Shown in pieces: positions 1-12,740 of a stretch of DNA of 64,000 bases. The DNA is taken from the NCBI GenBank assembly GCA_900618425.1, contig UZAN01039880.1:1-64000 (forward strand). The letters run 5' to 3'. A model generated the notes under the pieces. It ran no database searches. It had not been told where the DNA came from and was given only the letters and a program-made list of their open reading frames with translations. The position numbers and the translations under genes are program-made. Position 1 is the first letter of the stretch, and each line of letters opens with the position of its first letter. This DNA comes from Echinostoma caproni (Eukaryota > Platyhelminthes > Trematoda > Plagiorchiida > Echinostomatidae).

Positions 1-2110
1 GTGCGTACATGTCAGCATGTTTTTTGGGTGGAGAAAATGAACGATACATTTACAGATTAGACTAACTGAATTCGCACACTACACAATGGTATGTGAGACC
101 AGTCTGAAACAGCGATGACCATTAAAGTAGTAAGGTGCCAAAAACTATGCTCATCTGTCTCAAACACAGTCTTTTCCTAACCAGGGATATGCCTCCAATT
201 GGAACAAACTGTACTACTACTACTACTCATGGCTTTCATTGACATTCAATTTCCTTCTTCCAAGTTTACTCATTTGTTTTGGATTCCGTTGCTGTCATTC
301 ATCTTGTAAGTCAGTCAGTCAGTCAGTCAGTCGGTCACTGTCTGTTTGTCTGACTGACCGGCTGGCTGAAGAACAGAATCTCCGTCAACTGCAGCACATC
401 GGGCGTGGCCTCGAGATCGGTTCGTTTTACTTGTTGACACATCCCGCTAACACATGAAAACAAATGCAAAAGAACTGCAAGCTACTTGCTACAGATCACG
501 CACGTACCCTCACCTATGGTTCACCCACCCACCCACTCACGCACACAACAAACACACACATACCAGTTTCAAACAAGTCAGCTTTACTCAAATTTTTATT
601 ACTACTTTCTACTTTGATACTCGGACTCCTTTGAAAATTGTCTGCCAGCTGATCTGTCTATCAAAATAACTCTTGTTGGGATATCGTTGCAAAACGGTGT
701 TTTGTATGTCTTTTTTTGTCACTCCGCATTTGGGATTCCTAGTGGAGTATTGATCATTTACATCAAAATGAGTTTAAGGGATGCTTAAATAAAGTCAAAA
801 TTGTACTTACGAAGCTGCGTGCGATGCGGATATTCCAAATCATCACACAACACGTATTAGGTATCTTGGTCGGCACCGCCAAAATAACCTTTATTTGTGC
901 CAATCAAAAATAGGTGTTGGTCAACAAAAATGGTTCGGCGATTCGATCGATATTTAACACCATCGTTTACAGCGGGTTCCACGAAGACAACTAAGCCCTC
1001 GTCTGAGAACCTGGTACCGTTTCAAAATCGTTCAACTTTCATTACTCTTACATGCAAAACACGTTTGAGAATATTACTGTTATGGCGGCTGTGTCGCCTT
1101 AAGAACAAGAGTTTCAACTTCCAATCCGACATTTCATGATCTGAGTTTAAACAAAGTACAAAATTGAATGTATTGTTAAGGAGGCCTAACAAGGACAAAC
1201 GGATTGTCACAACTATTGTTTCTTGGCTAACACACTCAAAATTCCATCTCACATAATGTGGTTTATTAGATGTGATATAACGCAACATACACAAGGTAAA
1301 CCACAGGGTCAACAAGCTTGGGAAGACTATGCATGGAAGAGTTGCCCTAACATCAATTTCTTTTAATCCATTGAACTCTTCAAAGGAAGATGAAAAGCAG
1401 AAACGGTCGCATGATTGACGGCTTATTTAACTTGCCCTTACTCAGCCATAAATGCAAAGCTATAGAATTTAACCACACAGTTAGTTATTGCGATCCGCTG
1501 AATTAGGGAGTGGGTTGACGTGGGGGTGGAGGGATCTTAACACAGGACCAATCGACCCACGTTGTGGTCCAAGTTTGGGTCGGATAGTAGGATGACAGGC
1601 TGATACAGGAAGCCAGATCGGCGGAAAGGGAAAAGATGAACGGGGATAGAGAAACAAAGTTACTGTCCCACTCTATGATAACATATGTGGGTTTGCGATT
1701 GAAATATGTTTGGTAGCTAAGCCCTCTCTATGAATGTCATGGTTGTGATTTCATTGGAATTATTCCCAAACCTTGTTTCACTGGCAGATATTTGGTATTA
1801 AATGCAAATGCACCCTGAAATGTTGCAACGTTTGCTGGAGGAAAAAACGACGTAAATCGCCTTCTTTTAGGACCTGTAGACCAGATAGGTTATTTTCATA
1901 TGATTTCACGGATGGCAGCTCATTCTTAGTTATGAAGCGGACAAAATACTGGGTTCAGTATGGAAAAACAAATGATTTCTAGATGAACGGTGGTTTTTTA
2001 TGCAATTGTATAACTAATAAACCAAAACGGAAGTGAAAACATTTATTTATTTCATTTGTATTAATCAATCGTCTTACGATTTACAAGATAGGGATAGATC
2101 CTCTTGTAAG
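1..2110. other. Non-coding stretch with microsatellites, no gene recognised
   Basis: All frames are broken by frequent stops and the short open frames show no recognisable domain. It holds an (ACT)5 run at 213-227 and an (AGTC)n run at 309-332. An ATG at 229 opens a 77-nt frame ending in a good donor-like GTAAGT at 306, but that donor overlaps the AGTC microsatellite, so I do not call an exon. Confidence 0.5.
309..332. repeat. (AGTC)n tetranucleotide microsatellite
   Basis: About six tandem AGTC units, read directly from the sequence. Confidence 0.9.
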
Positions 2111-2119
2111 AACCACAGA

Positions 2120-2268
2120 GGAATCCGTTTCGCCTGTTCGCCGAGCTTGGCAATTTGTTCACAAACGTTTCATCACCCGTCTAGGTGATCTCATCATCAA
2201 TGCTTGTGAAGTGACACTTCCAGTGTCACGCAAGCTACGAGAACCAATTTTTAATACTTTGTCAATCA
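2120..2268 (+). repeat. Dispersed repeat, FB family, single-arm copy
   Basis: The stretch around 2,140-2,205 (CGAGCTTGGCAATTTG, then AACGTTTCATCA and AGGTGAT) matches the copy near 34.15 kb. The downstream flank with GCTACGAGAACC and ACTTTGTCAA is shared too, so the two are homologous beyond the hairpin arm. There is no coding frame. It is a non-autonomous dispersed repeat of unknown class. Confidence 0.6.
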
Positions 2269-2269
2269 C

Positions 2270-5095
2270 AGGGGCATTAGTTTGATTGATATCTCAAAGC
2301 CTGTCGTGGACATTATATTCCGTAGACCGTCTGCGCACTGGGATAGTGCATGCATGAGAATCAGGCTGGTTTTTGGCATAATTGAGCCGGTGTTGATTGA
2401 TAGTTTCTCGAATACTGACTTCGTTTTGATAAACCAAAAATTTGTATCTTCCTTGATCAGTAAGTGATATCTGACCAAGCAGACCTCACGGTACTCTAGG
2501 GTTATCTCTACATGAAAGATGTGATCGGGAGTTTATTTTTCCATTGTGATTGCTGTGGAGGAAGAGCTGAAGCCAAGTGCAAGCACACTGCTGTTTTTTG
2601 TCCCAGTTTCCCCCGGAAAATAGTGTCTTTCAAGGCTAGGTTCCCTAAGCTTTACTCTTTCTATTTACAATGATGATGTTTCTGCGAACACGTGTGTCCT
2701 GGTAGAAGGATAATAGTATTCATGCGCTCTCAGTCAGTACCATCAGTAGGTTATTTGATCTCGAGCAGGCTTACAACATTTTACTCTAGTTGAGTCGCAA
2801 GCTTTTCCATATAATCTGATCGATTGTACAGCTCGAACCGATAAACCTTTTATACCATCAAGGCCCCAAACAGTCCGCCAATCTGCAAAATCTTCACTAC
2901 CATCCCATTAACTGTCTAACCGTGAAAAGTTGATTGCATGCCACAGCTGTCTGTCCGGGTTTTCTGAATGGGGAAGAGACTTGAACATTTCTAGAGCCGG
3001 ATGAAAGACTATCTATGTCTAAGCTGCATTGCTGGATAAGCGATTTCAGTTTTAGACAAAACGTTTTAAGTGATCGCGATCCCTTACTGGAGTAAATTCC
3101 TAATCGTGACATATAGATTGTGCTGAATCTTTCGACTGAGGATTTGGGGATCCCTCCAATGGATGGTGGAGATACTGATTGATATCACAGTGTCAAAAAC
3201 AACGATGACCATAAATCCACTAAGCTGTTTCGCACGTAAGTTTATCTATATTCCGTATCCCTCGTCCTAGGGTTGCCGTGCGTTGTGATTTTTTCATCTT
3301 AATAAAAGAAAAAGACTTCGACCATAAAAGTAGGAAGAAAATTCTAGGTTAAGGGGTGATTAAACTGAAACTGAAATTCTATTTTCATGGTCATCTCTAT
3401 CGCTGTGAAAGAAAAACTACTGGTCTGTTGTAGTTTGCAACGAATGCTAATGCAAAAAGTGCACAAAAGTTTGGTTTTACCTCATGGTGTTTGTGCCGGC
3501 TTCCACAGGTGGAATAGGCTGATCAGAATAATTAACCTATTTCATTAGTCCTGTTGACGGAATTAATTTTAGACGGGTTTGGAATATTTTCTCCCGTATT
3601 GCGCATGTTCAGCATTCATCTGCAAGGGGGTGTAACGTTAAATATGAATGGTTTCTTTTCTCTCTGCAGGTATACTGTAGAAACAAAGGTCAATTTACTG
3701 TGACTCCATGGTCCTCAAATTCAAATTCAAACTTTTCCACTGATGCGTCTTTTATGATTCAGCACTGGACATCCCCAAGTGAATTATGTTGATTATTCTT
3801 CTTGCACAGTTAAAAATTATAACTATTTATGTTAGTTACTCTTCCTAATTGTTTGCACAATAAAAATGAATAACATCTCACCTGACACAACTCATATTAA
3901 TTGTTAATATTCAGCTCATGTTACATATCCGACAGGGATTTTAGAATTTGGATTAAACTTAGATAAATAGTTGAGGTTACATCCTTAACCAGTTACTCCT
4001 TGTTTAAAATTAAGTTTATAGAAATTTCTCTATTGAACATTTCCATCCGCTGGTTTTGGCTACTGTGGCCGGACTACTTGTTCGGTCCACTTTAACTCGT
4101 CCGTATCGGGCCCCGGGGTCAGTCTGCTTCTTGGGTATCTGTGATGACAGCTGTCTATGGGCAGCAGACTGGGGCAAGTTCGGGGCACCGTGAACTTCCG
4201 TATTTGCTCATGTTGAGCCCGCGAAATCCAAGTGAAGACTTAGGCTATTCAAATCCGATTTCACTTAGACTAATCTGCCTCTTCAGCTGTACTAGGATAC
4301 CGTATTTCGAATTCGGATAATGCCGGCGATTGACATTTTTCCCGTGAGTTCTGTTTCCAGCCTGCAACGAATATATTATACATTGAAATTTTCAAGACTA
4401 TGTTCTGTCATTTCTTCTCAGTGACCATGTTTGACAGGCGCTTTTATGGACGACGTGAACGGGGACTTTCTTATCACGCAGTTTTGTGGAAAGGCTCAAT
4501 TCTTTAGGTAACCCCAAGACTTCCTGATGTTGCATTAATGCTCGCCTCGTGCAGTCGACACAAGACCTGACTACACCTTTGGTGTGGCCATTTTAGTAGA
4601 TAATAGATCTGAGACTTTTGATGTGACACAATCCTTTTTAATGTTTCACGACTGTCGGGAATGGTGTGCGATAAATCTGGGGACGTTGTGAAAGACTCTG
4701 TTTCCACAGATTTTATCTTCATACTGATGACATTCATTCTGCATCTGAAAGGGAACAAGTAGATTGTAAGGTTCCTATACCATACTGATATCTTCGCTGT
4801 CAAATTGAGGTGACTGACTTGGGTTATCTGATTTTTCGTAAGAGCACAAGGTATTACCGAGTGTGTAGCCTAATTGAACAGAATTTATGAGAACACATAA
4901 CCTCGGTGGACGGTGGAAATGAGCTCCCTCTTAGTTACAGGCACTCGCTGGTGTTTCAAAGTGATGTAAAGCCTTCAACTGTATGCATCTTTTTTGAGAT
5001 CTGTATACCTCAAATTTAGAAAACCTCACAAAGACATCGCAGGAGGCATCACATCGGTTGAAAAGTGTTTTTACTTAAGAAAGATGTCTCCTAGA
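2270..5095. other. No gene recognised
   Basis: Short unrelated open frames only. A good-looking acceptor (pyrimidine run ending in CTGCAG) lies at about 3,670 but is followed by stops. A minus-strand frame of 99 codons at 4,504-4,803 has no recognisable domain. Confidence 0.45.
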
Positions 5096-5903
5096 TTTGC
5101 GTTCCCACAATTTTCAACAGTGGCTTCCACTCCCTCAGTCGAACATAAGGGATTGCAATCAATTGACTTATTGTCGTAAACGGTCTACTCTTGATGCTTT
5201 GGCTTTCTCAGTGCATTTTATTCGGTCATCGCTCCCTGATAAATGTAAAATTGATACAATGTGCTTTTATGGCTACAGCGGCGCATTTGGAAGTGTTGAT
5301 TGAGCTGAGCCTCTATCTATTATTGTAAACCATGGAGTCTCTCAGAATACTGTTGTCTTCCTAAGTGATTATTTCTCCTTTCGGATCAGTTTACATGCCA
5401 CTGTGACAAAGTCTTCTTAACCTTCCTTATCTGGGATTCGTCAGGTAAACATTTGTTCTCCTTTCTTCTTTCCCAGTTGTCTGTTCGCAATAACTCCTTA
5501 CTGATCCAATACATTGATGACGCAATCTTTCTATTACCCAATCCGTTATCCAGGTTGTTATCCAGCAAATTAACGAGTGATCTTCCGCACGAATGTGTGG
5601 ATATTTTCTTTTCTTTTCGTAGGGTTAAGTCATAACCTGTTGAGGTGTGCAAGTCGGGAAACATCAACTAAATACTCGAGTGTTATTCTTAATCTTTCTC
5701 ATTCTTGGTCTTAGCCCATCAACAAAAAGTCAGAAGGCGTTTGTTTTTGTACTTCGCCTTAGGCACTTAATCACTCCCTCCCATCTGATATAAAAATGTG
5801 TACATCCCTGTAACGTACCATACTGGCTCTATTATACTTGCCCAGTGATTTGTCTTCGTTTACTACAGAAGGAACTAAGTGTGATATCCTGATCAATCAG
5901 CTA

Positions 5904-5939
<36 letters not shown>

Positions 5940-6060
5940 GATTACTCAGGACTCATATCCATCAGATTGTCTCCCAACACATCAAAGCTTTTATTAAACT
6001 GGCTCCAGGCAAAAATATGTTCATATATGTAAAAAAGAGTATACAGCCTCCTCTATAGTT
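5095..6060 (+). mobile_element. CR1-like non-LTR retrotransposon remnant (reverse transcriptase part)
   Basis: Degenerate reverse transcriptase readable across shifting frames. At 5,160-5,303 it shows the motif A region typical of these elements (KRSTLDAL, then a phenylalanine-rich segment ending GAFGSVD, where family members have SAFDSVP). A YIDD catalytic-type motif follows at 5,510-5,521. At 5,750-5,880 comes the C-terminal segment, with LRHLITPSHLI and PYWLYY in one frame, matching the segment found in the 12 kb and 36 kb copies. Several frameshifts and stops show it is dead. A TTA microsatellite sits at its 3' part, and similarity fades after about 6,060. Lineage assignment comes from motif recognition only. 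Confidence 0.7.
5907..5939. repeat. (TTA)n microsatellite
   Basis: About eleven tandem TTA units inside the CR1-like remnant. Confidence 0.9.
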
Positions 6061-6064
6061 CTCC

Positions 6065-8360
6065 ATAGTTCCCCTTTTATGTTACGCGGGTCATATCTTC
6101 CAGGATTTGTCCGCCATTTTGAGTTAACTCCATAAACCTAATGTGTTTATATGCATCTCCAGTTTTGTGGGGCAATTGGCAGCAGAACTGGCACCAGAAA
6201 ATTCATTAACTTAAATTGAATTGACTTGAATTTTGGTCAAACCAGCTGAGGTTTACTATCAGAATTTATACCGATGTAGGAGTTGTTGTAGTGGTAATTA
6301 TTAATAAGCGATAATTGTCCTGGTTGGGACCTCTTAATATGTTACGGTAATTAAGAAAGCGGTTGAGCATGATGATTACGGAAATCTTGCTCGTTATATT
6401 CAAGAGGTTGATTAACTCTGGTTCGGACCCATGGCTTTGTCGATCTTTTCAGGCATCGAGAGTGGAACAGATGTCATCCAGTAGTTACGAGAAATCGCGG
6501 AACCTCACGTATGATGGAACAGTTTGGACAATGGGTGTAGTAGAGCTGACAGACAGATTTCCAAATTTTCGTCTTCACAGAAGAGCTTTTTGACGTTCAT
6601 CATTGAGATGACGGCAACTATTTCCAATCGGTTAGGTGTTTCAAGGTTGATTTTACAGTGTCTGTTCAAGACTGGTATTACCTCCTACTAAGAGTGGTTG
6701 AACAGGCGTCTGAAGGGTTTCACTCCTCTTATGGCCTTCCTTTCAATTCTCGGCATGAGGTGATCTATGTCTTTGTGTATTAAAAAGATGCGGGTTTCAT
6801 CTTTCCCAAAGTGGCATCAGAAAAGCTTCCACAACTTTGAAACAGGGACTGCTTTTTCATCTTTGTTGGGAATGCAGTCCAACACTGTTTACAGTCGGTC
6901 TTGCTTGCTTCGTGGAGAGTCTTACGGAAATATGATGGGTTGTGAACTCTGTTATCTCTAGCTTTTGTTCAGCAGTTCGGAGTTTCGCTGAGTGAATCAG
7001 ATGTGTGCAGATACTAAGTAGGTTCAACAGCGTCACTATTCATAGCACTCAGCTGGTTATCTCAGTTATTTTGATCCACAATTCGGTTAGTTATGAGCTT
7101 CAAAATAAGGAAATCAAATGTGGCAGACTAGGCTAAGGTTCTTGTTTGAGGTATTCATAATCTCATGACAACCTTTGACGTTATCTCACCCATTTTATGT
7201 CTCGGTAAATACAGCATCTCATAAAACCTTATCCGACAACTTGCGTAACAAATAGCCATGACGACTCAATCTACGGTTATTGATGAACTGGCTTAGTATG
7301 GGACTGCGGTCCCCTTGTACTCTTGATCCAACATATACATTGCATTTCTGTTTACGTCATTGCAATCAAGGAATTTCCAGGGCTACTTGTTTGTCTTCTA
7401 TCTGCAACAGCTCAGTGTACAACAAATCGTTCAGCAACGCTGGATATCCCTCGCAGGGCCAAATTAGAAAATTCCGTGTTCTGGCCAATATTTCTGTCAA
7501 CATTTACTTAGGCACAATTGAACACTGTGGGCCATCGGATGTTACACACAAGTTCTTTGGGGTCATTTGGTAAATAGTGTTGCAGGATATCTAGAAATGC
7601 TATGCGTCTCTTGGTTGTCGCTCTCCGTTGTTTGTTGTCGCCATTAACACTGCGGCAGTCGTTACTAAAAATGCAATTTTAGCATATAACCTCATAGGAA
7701 ACGTTTACACAGTTGTTTTGAGGGTGTTCCATGAGATTAACGAAAATCTGGTCTCAACAGGGCTAATAAATTACTTGATGTTTCGTGCTTAGCAAAAGAT
7801 ATATTGATTCCCGGGAAAATCTGGAGAAACATAATAAACGAATCAAGAGCTTTCTTCAGCTCTGATTTTAAGAAGGAAAAATACGAAAGAAGTACAGTTT
7901 TGCCTGTTCAAAATAGGAGGTTATGTTTCACGGATGCATCCTCGCGTGTAAGGATATCAGACCTGTATTGAAAAAGGTCAAAGTGATTATAGCAATGCCT
8001 GGGCCAATCGACTCGAACTGTTTGGAGTTTCAAAGGAATAATCGGATAGTTGAGGTCGTCTTTAAGCGATTAGGTTGAGCTGATCCATTTGATATGGTGA
8101 TTACTAGACAGAGAGGGGAACAGTGGAACTGAAAACATAATTGACAGCTGCTATTCAGTTGTGAATTACCACTCAATTACACGTTTATGCTTGCAGTGCG
8201 ATAGCAGTCGGTTGGACCTTGGCTTGGTATTTCTGAGAAATTGACGAATAATCGATTACAGAAGCAGATTGTTGACTATTTACGAGCAGAAAGTATATAT
8301 ACAGAAAGACTTATTTTCGGTTGTATATGAAACGAAATGTTTAATTAACAAATAACATTC
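6065..8360. other. No gene recognised
   Basis: AT-rich sequence with short overlapping frames. Two overlapping + frames of 97 and 62 codons at 7,280-7,573 have no domain that I can name. Confidence 0.45.
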
Positions 8361-8366
8361 TGACAG

Positions 8367-8468
8367 TTTGTTCAAATGGACGATTAGCTACATTCAGCCA
8401 AAAGAGGTTGCAATCGATGAGGATGTGGCTTCAAAACTACACCAAATTCCAATTCCACTGTGAACAAG
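8367..8468 (+). CDS. Candidate exon 1 of a Tudor-like gene (hypothetical)
   Basis: A 102-nt open segment lies between an acceptor (TTCTGACAG ending at 8,366) and a strong donor (AAG then GTAAGC from 8,469). It begins and ends in phase 1. The product includes RLQSMRMWLQNY and ends in HCEQ. Joined to the segment at 18,649 it reads through in frame, and its position just before the core matches the helical stretch that precedes the core of extended Tudor domains. Only splice consensus, phase and weak similarity support it. A random open 102-nt stretch is possible. Confidence 0.25.
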
Positions 8469-8814
8469 GTAAGCGCATGAGCAAATCATGCTTATTGTAA
8501 GCAAAGGATTTCAAAATGGCGGGCAGCGCGTTTAGAATGCGGAACTGTCTTCATCACATCTTCGGGGTAGCATGATAGCAATTAATTGCCGCAGATTTTG
8601 AAAGAAAAGAAAATTTTCCCAGTGAAAATCTACCTTTAGTCGAATTCAGGAATGAACTTTCAGCATGTTATGTGCTGATTATCTGAGGTGAAATACTGAT
8701 GGTTACTGGAGCAATGCAATAAGGTGTACCATATCTGTGACATTGTTAAAACTCAGATATAGAAAGATGTGAATTATTCATCCAACCTAGTAGGTTTGTG
8801 CTCAGTTAGCCCGT

Positions 8815-9118
8815 AACTTGCATGGAAGGCCTGAATTGGTTCGAGGCTTTCGATTGGAAATAAAACATAATTAACTATCTCCACTTGTCACTGTCAAGCT
8901 AACCATTAACTGACTGATTATCACTGAAGACAAAACTTGAACAAACGTGACTTAACAATTCAAAAAGCATAGCGGTAACACACACGCCTTCCATGCGAGG
9001 TGTTCGGAGTTCAAAGTCAGGACGATAGAGATACACTACTGATGAGCCCTAATAAGAAGAACTGAGTACTTTGCGTGAGGTTGAACTCTGAAGGATAGTC
9101 AGTTCAAATCAATATAAA
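8815..9118 (+). repeat. tRNA-like SINE, family S2, + copy
   Basis: It contains the family landmarks in order: GAGGCTTTCGATTG, then TGATTATCACTGAAGAC, then CGCCTTCCATGCGAG, then a B-box-like GGAGTTCAAAGTC, then CTGATGAGCCCTAATAAG, then CTGAAGGATAGTCAG. The same order is seen at 17.8-18.1 kb and 60.1-60.5 kb. The pol III head is degraded. Confidence 0.7.
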
Positions 9119-9119
9119 T

Positions 9120-10159
9120 AGATGCATGTTTTCAAGAAGAGGTTATACCCACCACGACTGCATGAAGAGATCATCAACTGGCTGGCAATTACGAACGTTA
9201 CAAATAACCCTTAATAAAAGAGATTCCATGGCTATGTATCATTTATCGGATCGACCGTGAGCTTTTAGAACCCATTGTGTAACCTCCTTATACAACATTC
9301 TGTTCTGGTGGAAATGGTTTTAGATGACGGTTCAAAACTTCGGAGCAGTGACCTTCATTAATTCACATAGTAGTGACATTTAGTGATCAACATTACTAGT
9401 CCCTATCAGAGGCAGTCTAACGGGATGGCTAACAGCGCAGTGAAACAAGTCAGGGAATATGCCATACAGGCCTTTGGGAATGAACTACTAAACATAAGAG
9501 ATATACTGGGTTGTTGCTTCTTAACTTGATTTCTTCACTACATGAATATTTTTAAGTTGTTGACCGAAGAACGAATTCCGTTTATCGCAGTTTTTAAAAT
9601 TAGTTCCACTGGTGAAACCGGCTTTTGAATCAAACAGATTTTTCGAGTAGCGAAGTTAAATGTATACATGATACTGTCCAGTAAAACCGACATTTGATAT
9701 ACACAAACACAGTCTCCAAGAAGTAGATGGCATTCTGATTTGGGAAAAACAAGTCACTGTGACGGTTTCATCAATATATGAATACAAATGATGTTGTTTT
9801 GGAATGAACTACATTTGGAACTAATACCAATCACGGTAGGTACTTTCTCTTATCCCAAACAACGATAAGATGCGCATGGAAGACAGAGAGAGAGAGACGA
9901 AAAACAGTGCAAAAAGATTCCACTGAGGATTTCAGTTTAAGCTGCAAAGCTATTGTGAAAATTGCATTTAAATAGTGTGTGCAGAATGAATGGAAAACAG
10001 AAAAGTGACCAGATGTGTACGGAGGACTGTGCGAGGAATAATCACCTATTGTTTGAGTTACGTCTGATTGTGAACGCGATAGGCATCATTCTAAAGGTAT
10101 TTTTTTTAGCTTGTCTTCTGGTATTCTTACCATGCTGGTGTTATTTCCTGAAAGTACCT
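9120..10159. other. No gene recognised; one exon-like stretch
   Basis: Mostly AT-rich DNA without a reading frame. A stretch at 9,993-10,096 follows a GTGTGCAG acceptor-like site, is open from an ATG in one frame, and ends in AAAG before GTATTT. Its phase (2) does not fit its neighbours, so I do not call it an exon. A short GA microsatellite lies at 9,885-9,897. Confidence 0.4.
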
Positions 10160-10726
10160 NNNNNNNNNNNNNNNNNNNNNNNNNNNNNNNNNNNNNNNNN
10201 NNNNNNNNNNNNNNNNNNNNNNNNNNNNNNNNNNNNNNNNNNNNNNNNNNNNNNNNNNNNNNNNNNNNNNNNNNNNNNNNNNNNNNNNNNNNNNNNNNNN
10301 NNNNNNNNNNNNNNNNNNNNNNNNNNNNNNNNNNNNNNNNNNNNNNNNNNNNNNNNNNNNNNNNNNNNNNNNNNNNNNNNNNNNNNNNNNNNNNNNNNNN
10401 NNNNNNNNNNNNNNNNNNNNNNNNNNNNNNNNNNNNNNNNNNNNNNNNNNNNNNNNNNNNNNNNNNNNNNNNNNNNNNNNNNNNNNNNNNNNNNNNNNNN
10501 NNNNNNNNNNNNNNNNNNNNNNNNNNNNNNNNNNNNNNNNNNNNNNNNNNNNNNNNNNNNNNNNNNNNNNNNNNNNNNNNNNNNNNNNNNNNNNNNNNNN
10601 NNNNNNNNNNNNNNNNNNNNNNNNNNNNNNNNNNNNNNNNNNNNNNNNNNNNNNNNNNNNNNNNNNNNNNNNNNNNNNNNNNNNNNNNNNNNNNNNNNNN
10701 NNNNNNNNNNNNNNNNNNNNNNNNNN
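10160..10726. other. Assembly gap (567 N)
   Basis: Run of N. The sequence on its right contains a G10 homopolymer 44 bases downstream (10,770-10,779). Long frames spanning it are artefacts of N translation. Confidence 0.99.
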
Positions 10727-11929
10727 CAGTCAGTCTCGACAATATTTGGTCCTGGAGTCCCGGGGTGGAGGGGGGGGGGAAGACAGTTTTAATAGACACC
10801 GCTGATAGAGGAAATGTTTTTAGTCAAATATTGCCTTTATATATACACATTAGTGTATGAAGATTAGATAAGTTTGAAGTTTTGATTGATCAGTCCATCG
10901 AGGGAAATCATTCGTTAAAAGTCTTTACGAAATCACACATTAACAAGGAGAAAATAATAGGCATTTAATAGGTAACTTGCTCTCACAAGAACACATACAG
11001 TGGACATTGAACAATTGTGGATCACAGATCAAAGGCATTCCAGGGTCGTTTTGGACAACAGACGATTACCACGCACGTTTATTGTGAACCATGTAAACAA
11101 AAATGAACAATACATTCTTATTATTGTGCCAGCAGTTCAACAGAAAAACTGAATCAATTTTGGAAAAGAATTTAGAATAGATTGAATGCTACGTAATTTC
11201 TCTCTCCTTCAAATTCCACAAAAGACACCGGATGCAGTCAAACAGTATCAGATAATAAGGCTTTGACCCCCAAAGTCCTATATACAAATTTCCTTACTTT
11301 TTCATCCCAATGCTTGTGAGCAGCAAGCGGACCAATCGTTTATCTCTTTCTAAAAAGCTGATTCCAAATTTATTTGACGAATAAGAATGAGTTATGAAGC
11401 ATTGATGAATTTGCATGTAGTTTTTTGAAACTCACCGTCTTGGCCTATTCCGTGACATTACCTCAAGTGTTCGACCAATCAGACTTGTTTAATTTCGTTC
11501 ACACGTTTGAACTTGTTCACGTGAATTAATTGCCAGTCATCTCCCAATGCTATCGAATGGTTGGCTAACTCATAATGACTAAACGTCTCACGCAAAACTT
11601 AGTTGAATTGTGTTAAAGTAGTTTTGTATAATTTTTAACGATTTTATGTTTGATTGCTGTTCCATTCGCTAAAAACGTTTCATGACCGGTAGCCAGGCTC
11701 ATGTTACAATCGTCCTACATGCAAAAGTGGTTAATGGTATATTTGCTAAATAGATACAGGTTCGATAGCGTCCCGTTTGAGTTCTGATAGCAAAAAATAG
11801 CGTTTAGAATAATCAAACCCATTGCATATATTATTAAATTTCTAAATTTAAAGGACGATGTAAAACGGACATATCAAATCAAAAGTATTTCAGTCTTTAG
11901 GCCCAAAATAATATCTGAAAGGCCTAAAT
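10727..11929. other. No gene recognised
   Basis: AT-rich sequence with stops in all frames. A short segment near 11,680 (AACGTTTCATGACCGG) faintly resembles the FB repeat but is too short to call. Confidence 0.5.
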
Positions 11930-12740
11930 CAAGTCAAGTCAAGAAGCCGCTTTAATTCGCCCCATAAACGATAAACATTCAGCTAATACACAATCACTCT
12001 TCTATGGAAATTGTATGGTAAACAAGCATTATGATACGTCACATATACAAACAAATGATGGAAATTTAGCACAGATTTTGTTTAAGGGTTCCAATGGCAA
12101 GATCGGCGTTAGTAAGAAATCGTGCCAAGTACGGTATAACAGGAGACTTGTATGTTGTGATGCGTGCTGCTATATGCTTATACTTGGAGCGAGTGATAAA
12201 TGTAGAGATACATTGACTAAAGTGAGGGTGAGATGGGTCAAGTAGTATTCTGGTAGAAAGTTTCTGGCAAGCCCCAAAGTGCTGTGAAATAATGAACTGC
12301 GAAACATGCTCACGAGACATGCCGATGTATTGACATACGTGTTTGATGGATGTACGTATGAGTTTAAAGTCTTTGATTAAAAGACTCGGAAGAATAACTG
12401 GGGGGTGGGGGCATAAAGCCAGTGGGGAAGGATACAGGAGAAAAAACACTTTTTAAGTGAGTTGGGGTAGATAGCACTTTCAAACGAATAATATAAAAGG
12501 TGAGTTTTCAGACTTTGTGAAATGTCTCTACGACATGAGAAGACCAAGAAAGACTGCGGGAAATGGTGACTCCAAGATATTTCACAGAGCATACTCCGGA
12601 AACTTGTTTACCATTGATAATGACATGCTGACATGAGTTCATCACATAAGTGTATTGGTCACCCTTCAGCAAGAAATAAGACATCAAAACAGCTGTGCTT
12701 CTATTTACATTCACACTATCACTTAAAGCCATCCACCTAA
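11930..12740 (-). mobile_element. CR1-like non-LTR retrotransposon, 5'-truncated copy with 3' end
   Basis: On the minus strand this is the C-terminal third of a reverse transcriptase ORF. It starts near 12,735, after the catalytic motifs have been lost. The segment YLGVTISRSLSWSSHV lies at about 12,560, then an IIRL/LSTPTHL segment in a shifted frame, then a C-terminal segment at about 12,080-12,200 with RFLTNADL and TLKQNL. Below 12,060 lies the 3' UTR, ending in a TTGACTTGACTTGA tail near 11,930. The tail matches the copy at 35.9 kb, so both copies belong to one family. Frameshifts and stops make it inactive. Confidence 0.85.

Noticed and set aside
229..305. First exon starting at ATG 229 with GTAAGT donor
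   Set aside because: The donor is the start of the AGTC microsatellite and no downstream exon in the right phase is seen nearby.
1500..1680. G-rich stretch as a Penelope 3' UTR remnant
   Set aside because: Resembles 38,280-38,360 only in composition; no shared words of useful length.
4504..4803. Minus-strand 99-codon frame as a retroelement fragment
   Set aside because: A CRLHEASI-type segment briefly suggested a nuclease domain but no ordered set of landmarks was found.
9993..10096. Exon-like segment with CTEDCARNN product
   Set aside because: Phase does not fit either neighbouring candidate, the donor GTATTT is weak, and the gap follows at once.
9962..10860. Long open frames across 9,962-10,860
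   Set aside because: They exist only because N is translated as unknown; the real sequence on each side is short and unrelated.
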